A stretch of 64,000 bases of DNA from Campylobacter upsaliensis (GCF_900637395.1 NZ_LR134372.1:682001-746000), one strand, 5' to 3'; shown: positions 47,001-56,039, counted from the first letter of the stretch. The notes: a model not told the origin generated them from the letters alone. Numbers and translations: made by a program.

Positions 47001-49758
47001 CGCTACGCTCAGTGCGACAAAGGGCATTGAGCTAAGTGGGAGTGCGACAAAGGGCTTAAATATAAATTGTAGTGGTAAAGTTGGCGTAGAGTGCTTTAAT
47101 AACACGCAAACTAGCAATATTATCTTAGCAAGTGGAGGAAAGCTAGACGCAAACAACCTCAAGGCGACTAATCTAGCTCTTAATGTCAGTGTAGATAAGA
47201 ACTCAGACTTTTTAGCTAAGGGTAAAACGCTAGAAAGCAGTGCTTCAAGCGTAGCCTTAAATTTTGAGTTGGGTAAGGAGCGTGAATTTGACATTGACGC
47301 TAAGAGTCAAAGCCATATCACGCTTAATGCTTATACAGCTAATGACACGACAAAAGCTACAAATGCTTTATATCAAGGCACACTAAAGGCGGATAATTCT
47401 AGGATAGATGTAGCTTTAAGCAATATTACCGCAAAGGTAGATTTAAGTAATGGAGCGAGTCTTAACATCGCACAGGGAGGGACTTTAACGCTTGATAACA
47501 CTCATAATAGCATTAGCTTAAATGGAAACAATACTACGCTTAAAGCTGATACTATCATCGCCGATAAATTAAATAACCTTACTTTAAATGTAATGGGTGG
47601 GGCTAAATTTAATGTGAGAGATTTTGTATTTAAGAGCGGAACTTTAAGTAATAGCGCATTTTATGGGGAAAATGTCCATTTACAAGAGGGTGCGAATCTT
47701 ACTTTAAACGGCGGTGGTTTGATTAATCATAATCTTTACATCAGTGGTAAATCGAATTTCAATACAAATAGCAACGATGTTTTACTTAGCGGAGGGAAAA
47801 CCCTAGTTGTGGGTGGCGAGTCTAATTTTAAGGTAGATAATAATGACGGCACTTTAAGCGTTAATGGTGGTGGTAATACAAAAATTCAAACCGAACTAGG
47901 TTCAACGCTAGGTATCAAAAAGCTTTTAGCTCAAGGTGGTAGTTCTGTAAGTATAGAACTTGATTTACCACAAGGCTATACAAAAAGCACGCAGAAAAAT
48001 TTCAGCATCGAAGCAAATAAGGGTAGTAATGTCTATCTCACTAGTTGGGATATGAACCGCGAAAGTTTTGATAGTAAAAAAACTACAAGCCTTAAAACAG
48101 ATGATAATTCGAGAATCCACTTTGATACCCTAACGCACGATATGACTAAGACAAATAACACGCAAACTCCTATCGCCGCAAATCTCTCTATCTCTCAGCA
48201 TTTACATCTAGAAAATGTCGGCAAACAAAGCTCTGGAAGTCAGCCCTTTAAGATGATGACAATTAAAAATGAAAATGCTCTAAGTCCTAGAAATCAAATC
48301 CACTCAAGCTCAGATTCTTTAAGTTTAGCCGCACAAGTGGGAACGAGTGAGGATAGATTTCACGCATTAAAAGTAGAAAATAGCAAAAATCTCACCCTAG
48401 AAAATGGCACACGCATTGATGTGAAGCTTGATAGTAGTATTAAGACAAATCATAATGATAGTTTAGCACTCAATAAATATTACACCCTAATTTCCGCTGG
48501 GAGTATCACTGATAAACGCACAGATAAGAGAGTTAATTTTAGCTTTACTAGTGCTATGCCTTTACACTGGAATACGATAGTCGAAGAAGGGCAGGTCAAG
48601 GTCAAATTTCTTAAAGAAGACCCAAGCTCTTATAAGGAATTATCAAAACACATTAACAATGATAAATTGCTAGATGTTCTCATTCAACATAATCCAAAAG
48701 ATGATTTTGTACAAATGGCAGGGACGGCGAGTCAGTATGAGGAGCTAGAGGGGCATTTAGGTAAGATTGATAAAGATATGAATGATATAGCTAAAAATAG
48801 CGTGAATATTGTGGAAAAAGTGCTTTTGACAAATAATCAAAATATAAATGCACGCGTTTCTCAAGTAAGATACACACAAAAAAACTTTGCTTTAGCTCCT
48901 GTATTACTTGCTAGCAATGATGTTGAGGCGATGTCTTTGGCTTTTGAGGAGTTAGAAACTAAGAGAAACAAGGTCTGGGCTAATACAAGTGCTGGAGCAT
49001 TTACGGAGGGAAGAGGTGATGCGAATCTTAAATTTTATAGTATCAATGTGGGCTATGATAAAGTGTTTGATAGGGATAATGGAGAGCTAATGCTAGGCGT
49101 TATGGCTGGGCTTGGTAGGTCTAATTATGATGCTTCTATTTTTAACAATCAAGCTACGCTTGTTAATTTTGGTTTTTATGGTTTATATCAAACTGGTAAT
49201 CACGAGTTTCAAACTAATCTTTCTATCAGTTCTATTAATGGCGATAGAAGTGTGCAAGGGGTTTTAGGAAGTGAAAATGCGAAGTCAAATTCTTATGGAC
49301 TTCTTTCTCACAATTATTATAAATATCACTATGCCTTGAAAAAGGGAGAGAAATTTGAGAGTTTTATTAAGCCTATGGGGCTTTTGAGTGTGGGATATGA
49401 TGGTATAGGAACTTATAAGGGGAGTAATTATGCGCAAAAGGGTTTTGATGCTTTTAATATAGGCTTAGGTGCTGGAGTGGAATATGCTCTCGTGGGCGAA
49501 AAAGAGTCTTATGGCTTTTCACTTCTAGCAAGGCAAAATATCTATAACTCGGCAAATCAGGTTTTTGTTAGCTTGAGTAATGCTAAAAGTTTCATCGGCT
49601 ATGAGCTTAATGCCGAGCCTTTAACCTTTGAACTTGATTTTATAGGAAGAAGAGAGCTTGATAAAGGTTTTGGACTACAATATGGATTTTCAATTATGAG
49701 TGATGTGGAGGGAGGCTATGGAGGTAGAGGCAATATTAATCTTGAATACAAATTCTAA
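44032..49758 (+). CDS. S6-family serine protease autotransporter
   Basis: A 1908-residue autotransporter. After a signal sequence (hydrophobic VIIVLSTTLVGGLDA, about residues 12-27) comes an S6 (IgA1-protease-like) domain with the full triad: H100 in TATHVAGS, D142 in YGYDVSFTRF and S274 in PGDSGSGF. A long beta-helical passenger rich in N, T and G follows, then the outer-membrane barrel from about residue 1645 (KVWANTSAGAF) to the C-terminal NLEYKF. ATG 44032 follows AAGGA; an upstream GTG at 43972 lacks a site. No G tract. It may cleave host proteins at the cell surface; the target is unknown. It lies at the end of the inserted block beside thiC. Confidence 0.9.
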   Translation: MKTKRIKNKKIGVIIVLSTTLVGGLDAQIIHIDKFFYRDFLDLGQNKGAFTTGAKDVIIHSLKQPGVSVSFEAPIIDQSARSNNGNSTALGRNFVITATHVAGSSGDSSDALVNSLNAEVKRWGQTSYKISEDSRSNNYGYDVSFTRFNKYIVEGEMEIFDAKLESYSKDKEQKNLETLKKYLTNNATNNKGELIIFQAGSGILSLFNAPGNGFNRAGIAAISGTRGGSFSRPIDLERITYENSTANQNVNARGIQLIEFTDKTWVNGISPGDSGSGFYIYDKTKKKWLLLGVTSKADLVGQGSAGVAVATKADFEEFKKQNEWEFDLKGGQNWTFEKQVGQQAEFKQNGSNSKQLQTDKDIVFQNGGTIDLKADMDLMVSGQVGGLVFKAKANNGTTETTYTITSNGTNNNMPFGFNGAGLDIEENVKVEWGLGFINGKKTADDALHKVGKGTLIFKTAPQNPSSDGKYGYLRVGDGKVIFNTDKQVLDGVHLTSGRGTLELTKDKAQAFGARKNTSSIDAKLPNHFILDQNKVTELGFYFGNGGGNFDLKGNSLTLNTISSNDAHANIINTDTTQNSPSAITIEGYGYDTSKNKTHEKANTIIHASFGQDTKNSTTTSPNTNNNLNLIYKGNGTAALIFDGNIDAKGLEVGNGKVVLQGHPTTHAYIRNENVTATQYGKPGQKNFLNLVKGAEGKSLPTWMDLSRPSTLDQPDWDHRVFKFERIDLSSGAKLDIGREATLDGHIEANSGSVINFGGDIEHYIDKKDGENTTGNGFDYRQEVEKKTLTDKNIANQTTHFHGSITADNTTITSGIYDFNAKLNLTNNANLTADYLTLDREKHNSGAILTMNNSTANVKNLIFRSLNGNHSGIINASGSGTLQVTQSLGFEKSSFDLSNLNSINGMNKPGQYDIFAKDKSNITGANTTITGNVGVMGGSTLNIQSINLESVNKNSIIVDGQGSTLNVSDKISTRNQDNVTILIRGVSNANHATLSATKGIELSGSATKGLNINCSGKVGVECFNNTQTSNIILASGGKLDANNLKATNLALNVSVDKNSDFLAKGKTLESSASSVALNFELGKEREFDIDAKSQSHITLNAYTANDTTKATNALYQGTLKADNSRIDVALSNITAKVDLSNGASLNIAQGGTLTLDNTHNSISLNGNNTTLKADTIIADKLNNLTLNVMGGAKFNVRDFVFKSGTLSNSAFYGENVHLQEGANLTLNGGGLINHNLYISGKSNFNTNSNDVLLSGGKTLVVGGESNFKVDNNDGTLSVNGGGNTKIQTELGSTLGIKKLLAQGGSSVSIELDLPQGYTKSTQKNFSIEANKGSNVYLTSWDMNRESFDSKKTTSLKTDDNSRIHFDTLTHDMTKTNNTQTPIAANLSISQHLHLENVGKQSSGSQPFKMMTIKNENALSPRNQIHSSSDSLSLAAQVGTSEDRFHALKVENSKNLTLENGTRIDVKLDSSIKTNHNDSLALNKYYTLISAGSITDKRTDKRVNFSFTSAMPLHWNTIVEEGQVKVKFLKEDPSSYKELSKHINNDKLLDVLIQHNPKDDFVQMAGTASQYEELEGHLGKIDKDMNDIAKNSVNIVEKVLLTNNQNINARVSQVRYTQKNFALAPVLLASNDVEAMSLAFEELETKRNKVWANTSAGAFTEGRGDANLKFYSINVGYDKVFDRDNGELMLGVMAGLGRSNYDASIFNNQATLVNFGFYGLYQTGNHEFQTNLSISSINGDRSVQGVLGSENAKSNSYGLLSHNYYKYHYALKKGEKFESFIKPMGLLSVGYDGIGTYKGSNYAQKGFDAFNIGLGAGVEYALVGEKESYGFSLLARQNIYNSANQVFVSLSNAKSFIGYELNAEPLTFELDFIGRRELDKGFGLQYGFSIMSDVEGGYGGRGNINLEYKF

Positions 49759-49812
49759 TATTTTGACCTCTATTTTTAATGCAGGTTCGTTTTTTTCTTT
49801 TAGCCTTTAAGA

Positions 49813-49833
49813 TTTAAGCCCTTAGGGCTTAAA
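49813..49833. terminator. bidirectional terminator between autotransporter and thiC
   Basis: A perfect 9-bp stem TTTAAGCCC / GGGCTTAAA with loop TTA in the 77-bp gap between two convergent genes. U-tracts are short on both sides. Confidence 0.75.
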
Positions 49834-49835
49834 TT

Positions 49836-51134
49836 TCACGCTTTTACTAGGCTTACATCCTCACCTTTCATCACTTGATTCATTGTATTCATTGCACACA
49901 TTTTTCCGCACATCGAGCAAGAATTTAGTTCCTCCGGTCGTCTTTCATTAAACATTTTTTTCGCCTTTTCTCCATCAATTGCCAGTTTAAACATACTCTC
50001 CCAGTCTATCTTTTGCCTTGCCACACTCATAGCATCGTCTCTTGCTCTTTCTTTTGGAAGTTTAGCTAAGTCTCCTGCGTGAGCGGCGATTTTAGTTGCC
50101 ACTATGCCGTCTCTTACATCTTGTAAATTTGGTAGTCTTAAATGCTCGGCTGGAGTTACATAGCATAAAATATCCGCTCCAGCCGCAGCAGCTACTGCTC
50201 CACCAATCGCTCCGCTGATGTGGTCATACCCAGCACCAATGTCTGTTACTAAGGGTCCTAAAACATAAAAAGGCACACCTTTACAAATGCGTTTTTCTAT
50301 TTGCATATTTGCCTCTATCTCATTAATAGCCATATGTCCGGGTCCTTCTATCATCACCTGCACTCCAGCATTCCAAGCTCTCTGCGTCAAAAGTGAAAGC
50401 TCAATGAGTTCTGCAATTTGTGCCGCATCGCTAGCATCGTGAGTGCAGCCCGGACGCAAGGCATCTCCTAAAGAAAGTGTTACATCATATTTGAGGCAAA
50501 TTTCAAGTAAATCATCATAATACTCATAAAAAGGATTTTCCGCTTCTTTCATTGCCATCCACGCATAAAGCACCGATCCACCACGCGAAACGATATTTGT
50601 GAGGCGTTTTGTCTCTTTAAAAACCCTAGCCGCACGAGAATTTATCCCTGCGTGTATAGTCATAAAATCTACCCCACTTTTAGCGTGATGATACACCACA
50701 TCTAAAAAATCTTTTGCTTCAATTTGTTTTAAGTCCTTTTCTAAAAAGCCCACCGCATCATATACAGGCACCGTGCCTATCATCGCCTTAGATTTAGCAA
50801 TGAGCGCGTCTCTAAAATGGCTTGTTTTACCATAATTACTCAAATCCATAATCGCCTCAATGCCAAATTTATGTGCTAAATCAACCTTTTCCATTTCCTC
50901 GCTGTAATCAATGCAGTCGTTTGAAACGCCTAAATTGACATTAACCTTAGTGCGAAGTCCTAATCCTATACCATTTGGCTCTAGAGCGGTATGATTGATA
51001 TTTGCAGGGATAATAATCTTACCCGAGGCTAAATTCTCAAGCAAAAAATCCTTGCTAACTTGCTCTTTATCAGCAACAATTTGCATTTGAGGTGTCCAAG
51101 TTCCCTCCTTTGCATAAAGCATTTGTGTTTTCAT
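49836..51134 (-). CDS. thiC: phosphomethylpyrimidine synthase ThiC
   Basis: Radical SAM enzyme converting 5-aminoimidazole ribotide to HMP-phosphate for thiamine. The C-terminal cluster motif is CSMCGKMC near residue 410; other family segments are GTVPVYDA, DFMTIHAG, GDALRPGC, MIEGPGHMA, and PLVTDIGAGYDHISGAIGGA. It is the short form (432 residues) lacking the N-terminal extension of E. coli. Expression is controlled by a TPP riboswitch in its leader. C. jejuni Cj0453 has the same downstream neighbours dnaQ, rpe and rpmB. Confidence 0.96.
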   Translation of the reverse strand: MKTQMLYAKEGTWTPQMQIVADKEQVSKDFLLENLASGKIIIPANINHTALEPNGIGLGLRTKVNVNLGVSNDCIDYSEEMEKVDLAHKFGIEAIMDLSNYGKTSHFRDALIAKSKAMIGTVPVYDAVGFLEKDLKQIEAKDFLDVVYHHAKSGVDFMTIHAGINSRAARVFKETKRLTNIVSRGGSVLYAWMAMKEAENPFYEYYDDLLEICLKYDVTLSLGDALRPGCTHDASDAAQIAELIELSLLTQRAWNAGVQVMIEGPGHMAINEIEANMQIEKRICKGVPFYVLGPLVTDIGAGYDHISGAIGGAVAAAAGADILCYVTPAEHLRLPNLQDVRDGIVATKIAAHAGDLAKLPKERARDDAMSVARQKIDWESMFKLAIDGEKAKKMFNERRPEELNSCSMCGKMCAMNTMNQVMKGEDVSLVKA

Positions 51135-51187
51135 TTTTATCCTTTAAAGAAATTTGGATAAATGAAGGGTAAGTAGAAAAGTGATAA

Positions 51188-51272
51188 ATCTTCCCAACGC
51201 TAGCATTATCTAGTTCTGGTTCGGTCTAAGCTTTTAGCTTACTCTCAGCCTGTCCCACAAGCTCCCGTCATT
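51188..51272 (-). promoter_or_regulatory. TPP (THI-box) riboswitch
   Basis: On the minus strand the leader of thiC contains the conserved THI elements: ACGGGAGCTTGTGGGACAG, then CTGAGAGTAAG, a variable stem, GACCGAACC and the terminal GATAATGCTAGCGTTGGGAA. These are the P2/P4 helices and the HMP- and pyrophosphate-binding loops of the TPP aptamer. It is about 55 bp before the thiC start, enough for a translational or short expression platform. Confidence 0.95.
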
Positions 51273-52051
51273 TATTGTGATTTATTATAGCATTTGTTTT
51301 TTAATTTTGCAGTTTTTGTAAAGTGGATAAGCTCTTCTGTGGTTTTAATGTGCGGAGGAAGTTTGCCAAGGCAGTATTTAAAAATTTCAGCTGCTGCTAG
51401 GGCGTCATTTAAGGCTCTATGATGTGTGCTTTCTATCTTTAAAATTTCTTTTAAAGCGTCTAGTTTGTAATGTGAGCTTTGGATGCAGCATTGTGCGAAA
51501 TCTATCGTGCAAATTTTGCGGTTGAGTAAAATGCCAAAGCCACACTCATAAAGACTTTTTGAGATGAAATTATAATCGAATTTGACATTATGCGCGACAA
51601 AAACACTATCATTTAAAAAAAGTCTAAAAGCCTCTAAAACTCGCGTTAGATTAGGTGCATCTTTGACCATATTTAGTTCTATGCCTGTAAGTTCGGTAAT
51701 ATTTTGTGGGATTTCATCGACTTTTACAAAGCTTTCAAAGCGGTCTAATTCTTTATGATTTTGAATTTTAACAGCACCTATTTCTAAAATTTGCCCTGAG
51801 TTTATCCCGCCTGTGCTTTCTATATCTACGATACAAAAAACTTGCTCTTTAATTTTATTTGTGCGTGTTTTAAGGCTTAAAACATTATCTTTATGAAGAT
51901 GAAAGCTAAGTCCAAGAAGTTCCAAAATTTCGAGGTCTAACTCATAGTCTTTCAGCTCTTCAACCTTAGCAAATTCCTTCATCACCCAAGGATAAGGCTT
52001 ACTTTCTTTAACTAATTTAGCAAGGATTTGGTCAATTTGTTGCAAACTCAA
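51272..52051 (-). CDS. dnaQ: DnaQ-family 3'-5' exonuclease
   Basis: A 259-residue DEDDh exonuclease. Exo I is VDIESTGG, Exo II VAHNVKFDYNF and Exo III HRALNDALAA. It may be the proofreading epsilon subunit of DNA polymerase III or a related RNase T-like enzyme; C. jejuni annotates Cj0452 as dnaQ. An extra N-terminal segment of about 75 residues precedes Exo I. It overlaps rpe by four bases and borders the TPP riboswitch downstream. Confidence 0.85.
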   Translation of the reverse strand: MSLQQIDQILAKLVKESKPYPWVMKEFAKVEELKDYELDLEILELLGLSFHLHKDNVLSLKTRTNKIKEQVFCIVDIESTGGINSGQILEIGAVKIQNHKELDRFESFVKVDEIPQNITELTGIELNMVKDAPNLTRVLEAFRLFLNDSVFVAHNVKFDYNFISKSLYECGFGILLNRKICTIDFAQCCIQSSHYKLDALKEILKIESTHHRALNDALAAAEIFKYCLGKLPPHIKTTEELIHFTKTAKLKNKCYNKSQ

Positions 52052-52695
52052 AATTCAAGCTTTAAAGATTTAATGGCGTTTTTATAGTCATTTGAGGAGA
52101 AAATATAATTACCGGCGACTAAAATATCGGCTCCAGCTTCTTCTAAATCCGCCGCATTTAAGCCATTAACCCCCCCATCGACTTCGATGAAAACTTTAGC
52201 TTGTTTTTTTTCTATCAAAGCTCTAAGTTCTCGTATTTTATCATAAACTAAGGGCAAAAATTTCTGTCCTCCAAAGCCCGGATTAACACTCATTAAAAGC
52301 ACCATATCCACAAATTCAATTAAATGTTCTAATGAACTTATGGGCGTGTGAGGATTAAGGGTGATAGCAGGATGAATTCCTTGCGTCCTTAAATACTCGC
52401 AAAGTTTTATAGGGTGGGCTTCTGCTTCAATGTGAAAGGATAAGAATTTGGGCTTTAAGGGTAAAAAAAGCTCGACAAATTTTGACACATCTTTTACCAT
52501 CAAATGCACATCTAAAGGCACAGAGCTAATGCTTGAAATTTTTTCCAAAACACAGGGTCCAAAGGTCAAATTTGGCACAAAATGTCCGTCCATTACATCA
52601 ATATGCAAAAGGTCCGCTCCCGCTTCGCTGACAGCTTTGATTTCTTCTTCCAATTTTAAAAAATTCGCCGATAATAAACTCGGTGCTACATACAT
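52048..52695 (-). CDS. rpe: ribulose-phosphate 3-epimerase
   Basis: A 215-residue TIM-barrel epimerase interconverting ribulose 5-phosphate and xylulose 5-phosphate in the pentose phosphate pathway. Motifs: PSLLSANFLKLEEE, LHIDVMDGHFVPNLTFG, SVNPGFGGQKFLP and EVDGGVNGLNA, which supply metal ligands and catalytic aspartates. ATGA overlap with dnaQ. Confidence 0.95.
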   Translation of the reverse strand: MYVAPSLLSANFLKLEEEIKAVSEAGADLLHIDVMDGHFVPNLTFGPCVLEKISSISSVPLDVHLMVKDVSKFVELFLPLKPKFLSFHIEAEAHPIKLCEYLRTQGIHPAITLNPHTPISSLEHLIEFVDMVLLMSVNPGFGGQKFLPLVYDKIRELRALIEKKQAKVFIEVDGGVNGLNAADLEEAGADILVAGNYIFSSNDYKNAIKSLKLEF

Positions 52696-52767
52696 TGCAA
52701 AACCTTAAAAATTTTAATCAAAATGCTAATTTTAACCTTTTTTAGATTAATTTTAAGCTTAAATTGC

Positions 52768-52773
52768 TATAAT
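52768..52773 (+). promoter_or_regulatory. -10 box of rpmB
   Basis: TATAAT preceded by T-rich DNA, 31 bp before the rpmB start. Confidence 0.65.
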
Positions 52774-52804
52774 TTGCGTTTTAAAAAATTTAAAAGGATA
52801 AAAA

Positions 52805-52999
52805 ATGGCAAGAATCTGTCAAATCACAGGAAAAGGACCTATGGTAGGTAATAATGTCAGCCACGCGAACAATAAAACTAAAAGACGCTTTCTACCTAAT
52901 CTTCGCACAGTTCGCATTACTTTAGAAGACGGCACAACGAGAAAAGTAAGAATTGCCGCTTCAACTTTAAGAACACTCAAAAAACAAAATTCTAAATAA
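52805..52999 (+). CDS. rpmB: 50S ribosomal protein L28
   Basis: A 64-residue basic protein beginning [29 protein letters not shown], the standard L28 signature, with [16 protein letters not shown] at the end. It has its own promoter and a terminator hairpin 3 bp after the stop. Confidence 0.97.
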   Translation: MARICQITGKGPMVGNNVSHANNKTKRRFLPNLRTVRITLEDGTTRKVRIAASTLRTLKKQNSK

Positions 53000-53002
53000 T
53001 CT

Positions 53003-53021
53003 TTGAGGAGTAAATCCTCAA
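53003..53021 (+). terminator. hairpin after rpmB
   Basis: TTGAGGA / TCCTCAA with loop GTAAA, directly behind the rpmB stop. No long T run follows, so termination may be partial. Confidence 0.6.
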
Positions 53022-53102
53022 TTGATTAACTTGCAAATTTTTACAAGTAACAAGTATAAACAATTTTTGAAAATTTTTAAACAAAAATTATACTTTTTTT
53101 GT

Positions 53103-53108
53103 TATAAT
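53103..53108 (+). promoter_or_regulatory. -10 box of the YdcH-like gene
   Basis: TATAAT after a TTTTTTT stretch, 32 bp before the ATG at 53140. Confidence 0.65.
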
Positions 53109-53139
53109 CTAGCTTTTAATATACAAAAAAGGAGTTTTT

Positions 53140-53355
53140 ATGCTACATGAATTTAGAGACTTAATGTCGGAGCTTAAGGGAAAGGATGCTCATTTTGATA
53201 AGCTTTTTGAGCGTCATAATGAGCTTGATGATAAGATTAAAGACGCTGAAGAGGGCAGAGCTTTTTTAAGTGATGCGGAAATTTCTACACTAAAAAAAGA
53301 AAAACTCCATGTTAAAGACGAGTTAGCTCAATATCTTGCAAATTATAAAAAATAG
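53140..53355 (+). CDS. YdcH/DUF465-like small protein
   Basis: A 71-residue, charged, helical protein ([37 protein letters not shown] ... [21 protein letters not shown]). The alternating charged heptads fit the DUF465/YdcH family of short coiled-coil proteins of unknown function. AAGGAG precedes the ATG. It lies 11 bp before the chemoreceptor gene, as Cj0449 does before Cj0448, so the two are probably co-expressed. Confidence 0.8.
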   Translation: MLHEFRDLMSELKGKDAHFDKLFERHNELDDKIKDAEEGRAFLSDAEISTLKKEKLHVKDELAQYLANYKK

Positions 53356-53366
53356 GGAGAATTTAT

Positions 53367-54488
53367 ATGTTTAATGCAAAAAGTAGTGGAGCAGATTTAC
53401 AATCCTTAAAAGATGAAAATCAAAAATTACTTAATCAGGTTTCAAATCTACAAGTTGAAAATTTAGAGCTTAAAAATAAAATTGCCAGTTTGGAAAAGGC
53501 GGATTCAGAATCGACTCTAAAAACAGATCTTTTGGATATTTTGCTTAAGGGCGTTTTAGAAAATATCACTATAGTACAAAATGATATGCTTGAAAATGTT
53601 AATAAGGCTGAAGTGATTTCTACCTATTCTCAAACTTCTCTTGGGGCGATGGATGAGCTAAATCACATCACGCACTCTATTAACGCTTCTTTGAGCGATA
53701 TTATAGAGTCTGCAAACAAATCGAGAGATACCGCAGGAACGCTACATAGAAGCGTTGATGAAATTTCTAATGTTATTAATCTTATTAAAGATGTTTCCGA
53801 TCAAACAAATCTTCTTGCACTCAATGCTGCTATTGAAGCTGCAAGAGCTGGGGAACACGGAAGAGGCTTTGCTGTCGTGGCAGATGAAGTTAGAAAGCTT
53901 GCTGAAAAAACTCAAAAAGCCACAGCTGAAGTTGAAATGAATATTAACTTACTTAAGCAAAATGCCAATGAGATGTATTCTCAAAGTGAGCAAGTGGAGA
54001 AAATCTCAATGGATTCTAACGCGCACATTATGAATTTCTCTGACAAATTTAGCAATCTTGTCAGCGAAGCACACTCGACAAATGCAAATGCTGTTGGCAT
54101 TGCTTCGGAAGCTTTTGTTTCTTTAGCTAAACTTGATCACATTGCCTTTAAACTTAACGGCTACAAGGAAATTTTTGCCAAATCAAATAAAGCCCTTGCA
54201 GACCACTTTAGTTGTCGTCTTGGCAAATGGCTTGCCAGCACTGGTAAAGAAAGATTTGGACAAAGCAGAAGTTTCTTAAATATTAATGAGCCACATCAAA
54301 ATGTTCATGAAAATATGAACTCAGCTATTCAAATTGCTGGCACAGAAGATGTAACAAGCAAGGCTACGCAACATAAAATCGCCGAAAAATGCAAGACAGC
54401 AGAAATAGCTTCGCTAAGACTTTTTGAAGTTTTCAAAACTATGATTACAGAATCGTATCAAGCTCAAACTCAACAAACCCAAGCATAA
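53367..54488 (+). CDS. soluble methyl-accepting chemotaxis-like protein with CZB domain
   Basis: A 373-residue receptor with no membrane segment. An N-terminal coiled coil ([31 protein letters not shown]) precedes the signalling hairpin with the conserved tip [41 protein letters not shown]. The C-terminus holds a CZB zinc-binding domain ([12 protein letters not shown] ... [12 protein letters not shown] ... [10 protein letters not shown]). This is the layout of H. pylori TlpD, a cytosolic energy/oxidant sensor, and of C. jejuni Cj0448. It should couple to CheA/CheW in the cytoplasm. Confidence 0.9.
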   Translation: MFNAKSSGADLQSLKDENQKLLNQVSNLQVENLELKNKIASLEKADSESTLKTDLLDILLKGVLENITIVQNDMLENVNKAEVISTYSQTSLGAMDELNHITHSINASLSDIIESANKSRDTAGTLHRSVDEISNVINLIKDVSDQTNLLALNAAIEAARAGEHGRGFAVVADEVRKLAEKTQKATAEVEMNINLLKQNANEMYSQSEQVEKISMDSNAHIMNFSDKFSNLVSEAHSTNANAVGIASEAFVSLAKLDHIAFKLNGYKEIFAKSNKALADHFSCRLGKWLASTGKERFGQSRSFLNINEPHQNVHENMNSAIQIAGTEDVTSKATQHKIAEKCKTAEIASLRLFEVFKTMITESYQAQTQQTQA

Positions 54489-54493
54489 TATCG

Positions 54494-54511
54494 CCACCTC
54501 TTTTGAGGTGG
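54494..54511 (+). terminator. hairpin after the chemoreceptor gene
   Basis: CCACCTC / GAGGTGG with loop TTTT, 5 bp after the stop. GC-rich stem without a strong T tail. Confidence 0.6.
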
Positions 54512-54613
54512 GTGCTATCGATTTCAACTTATAAAATTAAAGATATTTTGTCGTTTAAATATGTTACAATTCAAATTTTATTCATAATATGAGATTAAAT
54601 TAAAGAGGAATTG

Positions 54614-55119
54614 ATGATAGCAAATGGCATTGGTGGAGCAAATACAAAAACGGGGCTAGTTTTTGAAGGGAAAGTGGATTTAGCGACATTATCCCGGCAA
54701 AGGATATGTCGTTGATAGCGTTGGAAAAGTGTTTTATGATGATGAGTTGGTGGCACAAATCTTTAAAAGTATAAGTTTTATAGCTTTTTACAAGAGCGTG
54801 GATTAAATTGGCGAGATATTATTTCTAAAAAGCTTTTGCTTATATTATCATCAATAACACATTTTTTATCATTGAGTGTAAATTTCAGCAAGTTGCGGAG
54901 TCGGTTGATGAGTTGCTAATTTGCGATTTTAATAAGAAACAATATCAAAAACTTCTCTCTAATCTTAATATGGAAGTGAAGTATGTGTATTTGCTAAGTG
55001 ATTGGTTTAGAAAGCTAGAATATAGAGATGTTTTAGATTATATTATTAGCGTGAATTGCAGATATTATTTTGAGTATATTCCATTGCAAATTTTTGGCTT
55101 ATCAGTATCAAATTTATAA
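54614..55119 (+). pseudogene. broken PD-(D/E)xK restriction endonuclease
   Basis: ATG 54614 opens a frame (MIANGIGGANTKTGLVFEGK) that stops after about 34 codons. The same protein can be followed through at least three frameshifts: PGKGYVVDSVGKVFYDDELV, then YKFYSFLQERGLNWRDIISK, then TFFIIECKFQQVAESVDE and onwards to 55119. FEGKVDL and IIECKFQ are a typical nuclease core, with E-C-K as the catalytic signature. It is a dead type II endonuclease, followed by two more restriction-modification-related frames. Confidence 0.75.
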
Positions 55120-55129
55120 AGGTTTAATT

Positions 55130-55837
55130 ATGTCACAAAAAGAATGCGTAATCCACATATTTGAAACATTACAGGGTGTGGCAACACTAGGACAGCTCTA
55201 TGCTCTTGTAGATACTTCAATATGGAAAACTAAAACGCCTTATGCTTCCATAAGGAGAATAGTGCAAACAAACAAAGAATTTTTTAAAATTAAACCCGGA
55301 CTTTGGGGATTATCTCACCAAAAAGATATGATTATAAAAAATCTACACATCACTACAAATACTACTGAAAACCCGCATTTTACTCACACATATTATCAAG
55401 GAATTATCACTGAATTAGGAGCATTAAGAGGATTTCAAACATTTATACCCGCACAGGATAAAAATAAACTCTTTATCAACAAGCCACTAAAAGACATAGC
55501 AACCTTAGACACAATTTGCACTTTTACTTATTTAGAGCTAATAAACAAGGCAAAAACTATTGATAGTATATGGTTTAATGAACGCAAAATGCCTCACGCA
55601 TTTTATGAGGTGGAGCATTCAACAGATTTTAAAAACTCTTTGAATAAATTTTTTGAATTACAAGATTTTCGTTCAAAATTTTATATTGTTGCTGATAAAA
55701 AACGCAAGGCACAATTTCTTTCTATAATGGAAAATTCAATTTATAAGCCTATTAAAGATTTTGTGAATTTTGCAGATTATGAAAGTATTGTAAAACAATA
55801 TGAAAATGAAAGTATGAAATATGAAATGGGCATTTAA
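55130..55837 (+). CDS. winged-helix protein associated with the broken R-M locus
   Basis: An intact 235-residue frame starting at ATG 55130 (an upstream in-frame start belongs to the preceding pseudogene). The N-terminal 70 residues (ECVIHIFETLQGVATLGQLYALVDTSIWKTKTPYASIRRIVQTN) look like a HARE/winged-helix DNA-binding domain. The rest contains HAFYEVEHSTDFKNSLNKF and KFYIVADKKRK, where E-x-E...K resembles a nuclease core. I do not recognise a named family. It is the only undamaged gene of the locus and may be the second subunit of the lost restriction system or a modification-dependent nuclease. Confidence 0.55.
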   Translation: MSQKECVIHIFETLQGVATLGQLYALVDTSIWKTKTPYASIRRIVQTNKEFFKIKPGLWGLSHQKDMIIKNLHITTNTTENPHFTHTYYQGIITELGALRGFQTFIPAQDKNKLFINKPLKDIATLDTICTFTYLELINKAKTIDSIWFNERKMPHAFYEVEHSTDFKNSLNKFFELQDFRSKFYIVADKKRKAQFLSIMENSIYKPIKDFVNFADYESIVKQYENESMKYEMGI

Positions 55838-55839
55838 TG

Positions 55840-56030
55840 GCAAATTTTATAATTTGCGATCCATTTATAGCACCACAGGGATTGCCGCAAATCTTTTACA
55901 TAGACAATTTATAGGTATTGAAAAAGAAAGTGAATTTATTAATTTGAGTATAAAGCGTAAAAATGAATTAGATACTAAATTTGAAGAATTTAAAAGAAAA
56001 ATTAAAGATTTGCAGCAAACACTTTTTTAA
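55840..56030 (+). pseudogene. C-terminal remnant of a DNA methyltransferase
   Basis: Only the end of an N4/N6-type DNA methyltransferase remains. The frame reading STTGIAANLLHRQFIGIEKE is the SAM motif I region that ends beta-group methyltransferases (GxGTTG...R.FIGIE), while the preceding DPF lies in a different frame (ICDPF). The catalytic half is gone. The ppx gene starts 10 bp beyond its stop. Confidence 0.75.
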
Positions 56031-56039
56031 AGGACAATA

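Noticed and set aside
52170-52176. C7 run in rpe as contingency tract
   Set aside because: Seven bases is below the length at which frequent slippage is expected, and it encodes the conserved DGGVNG.
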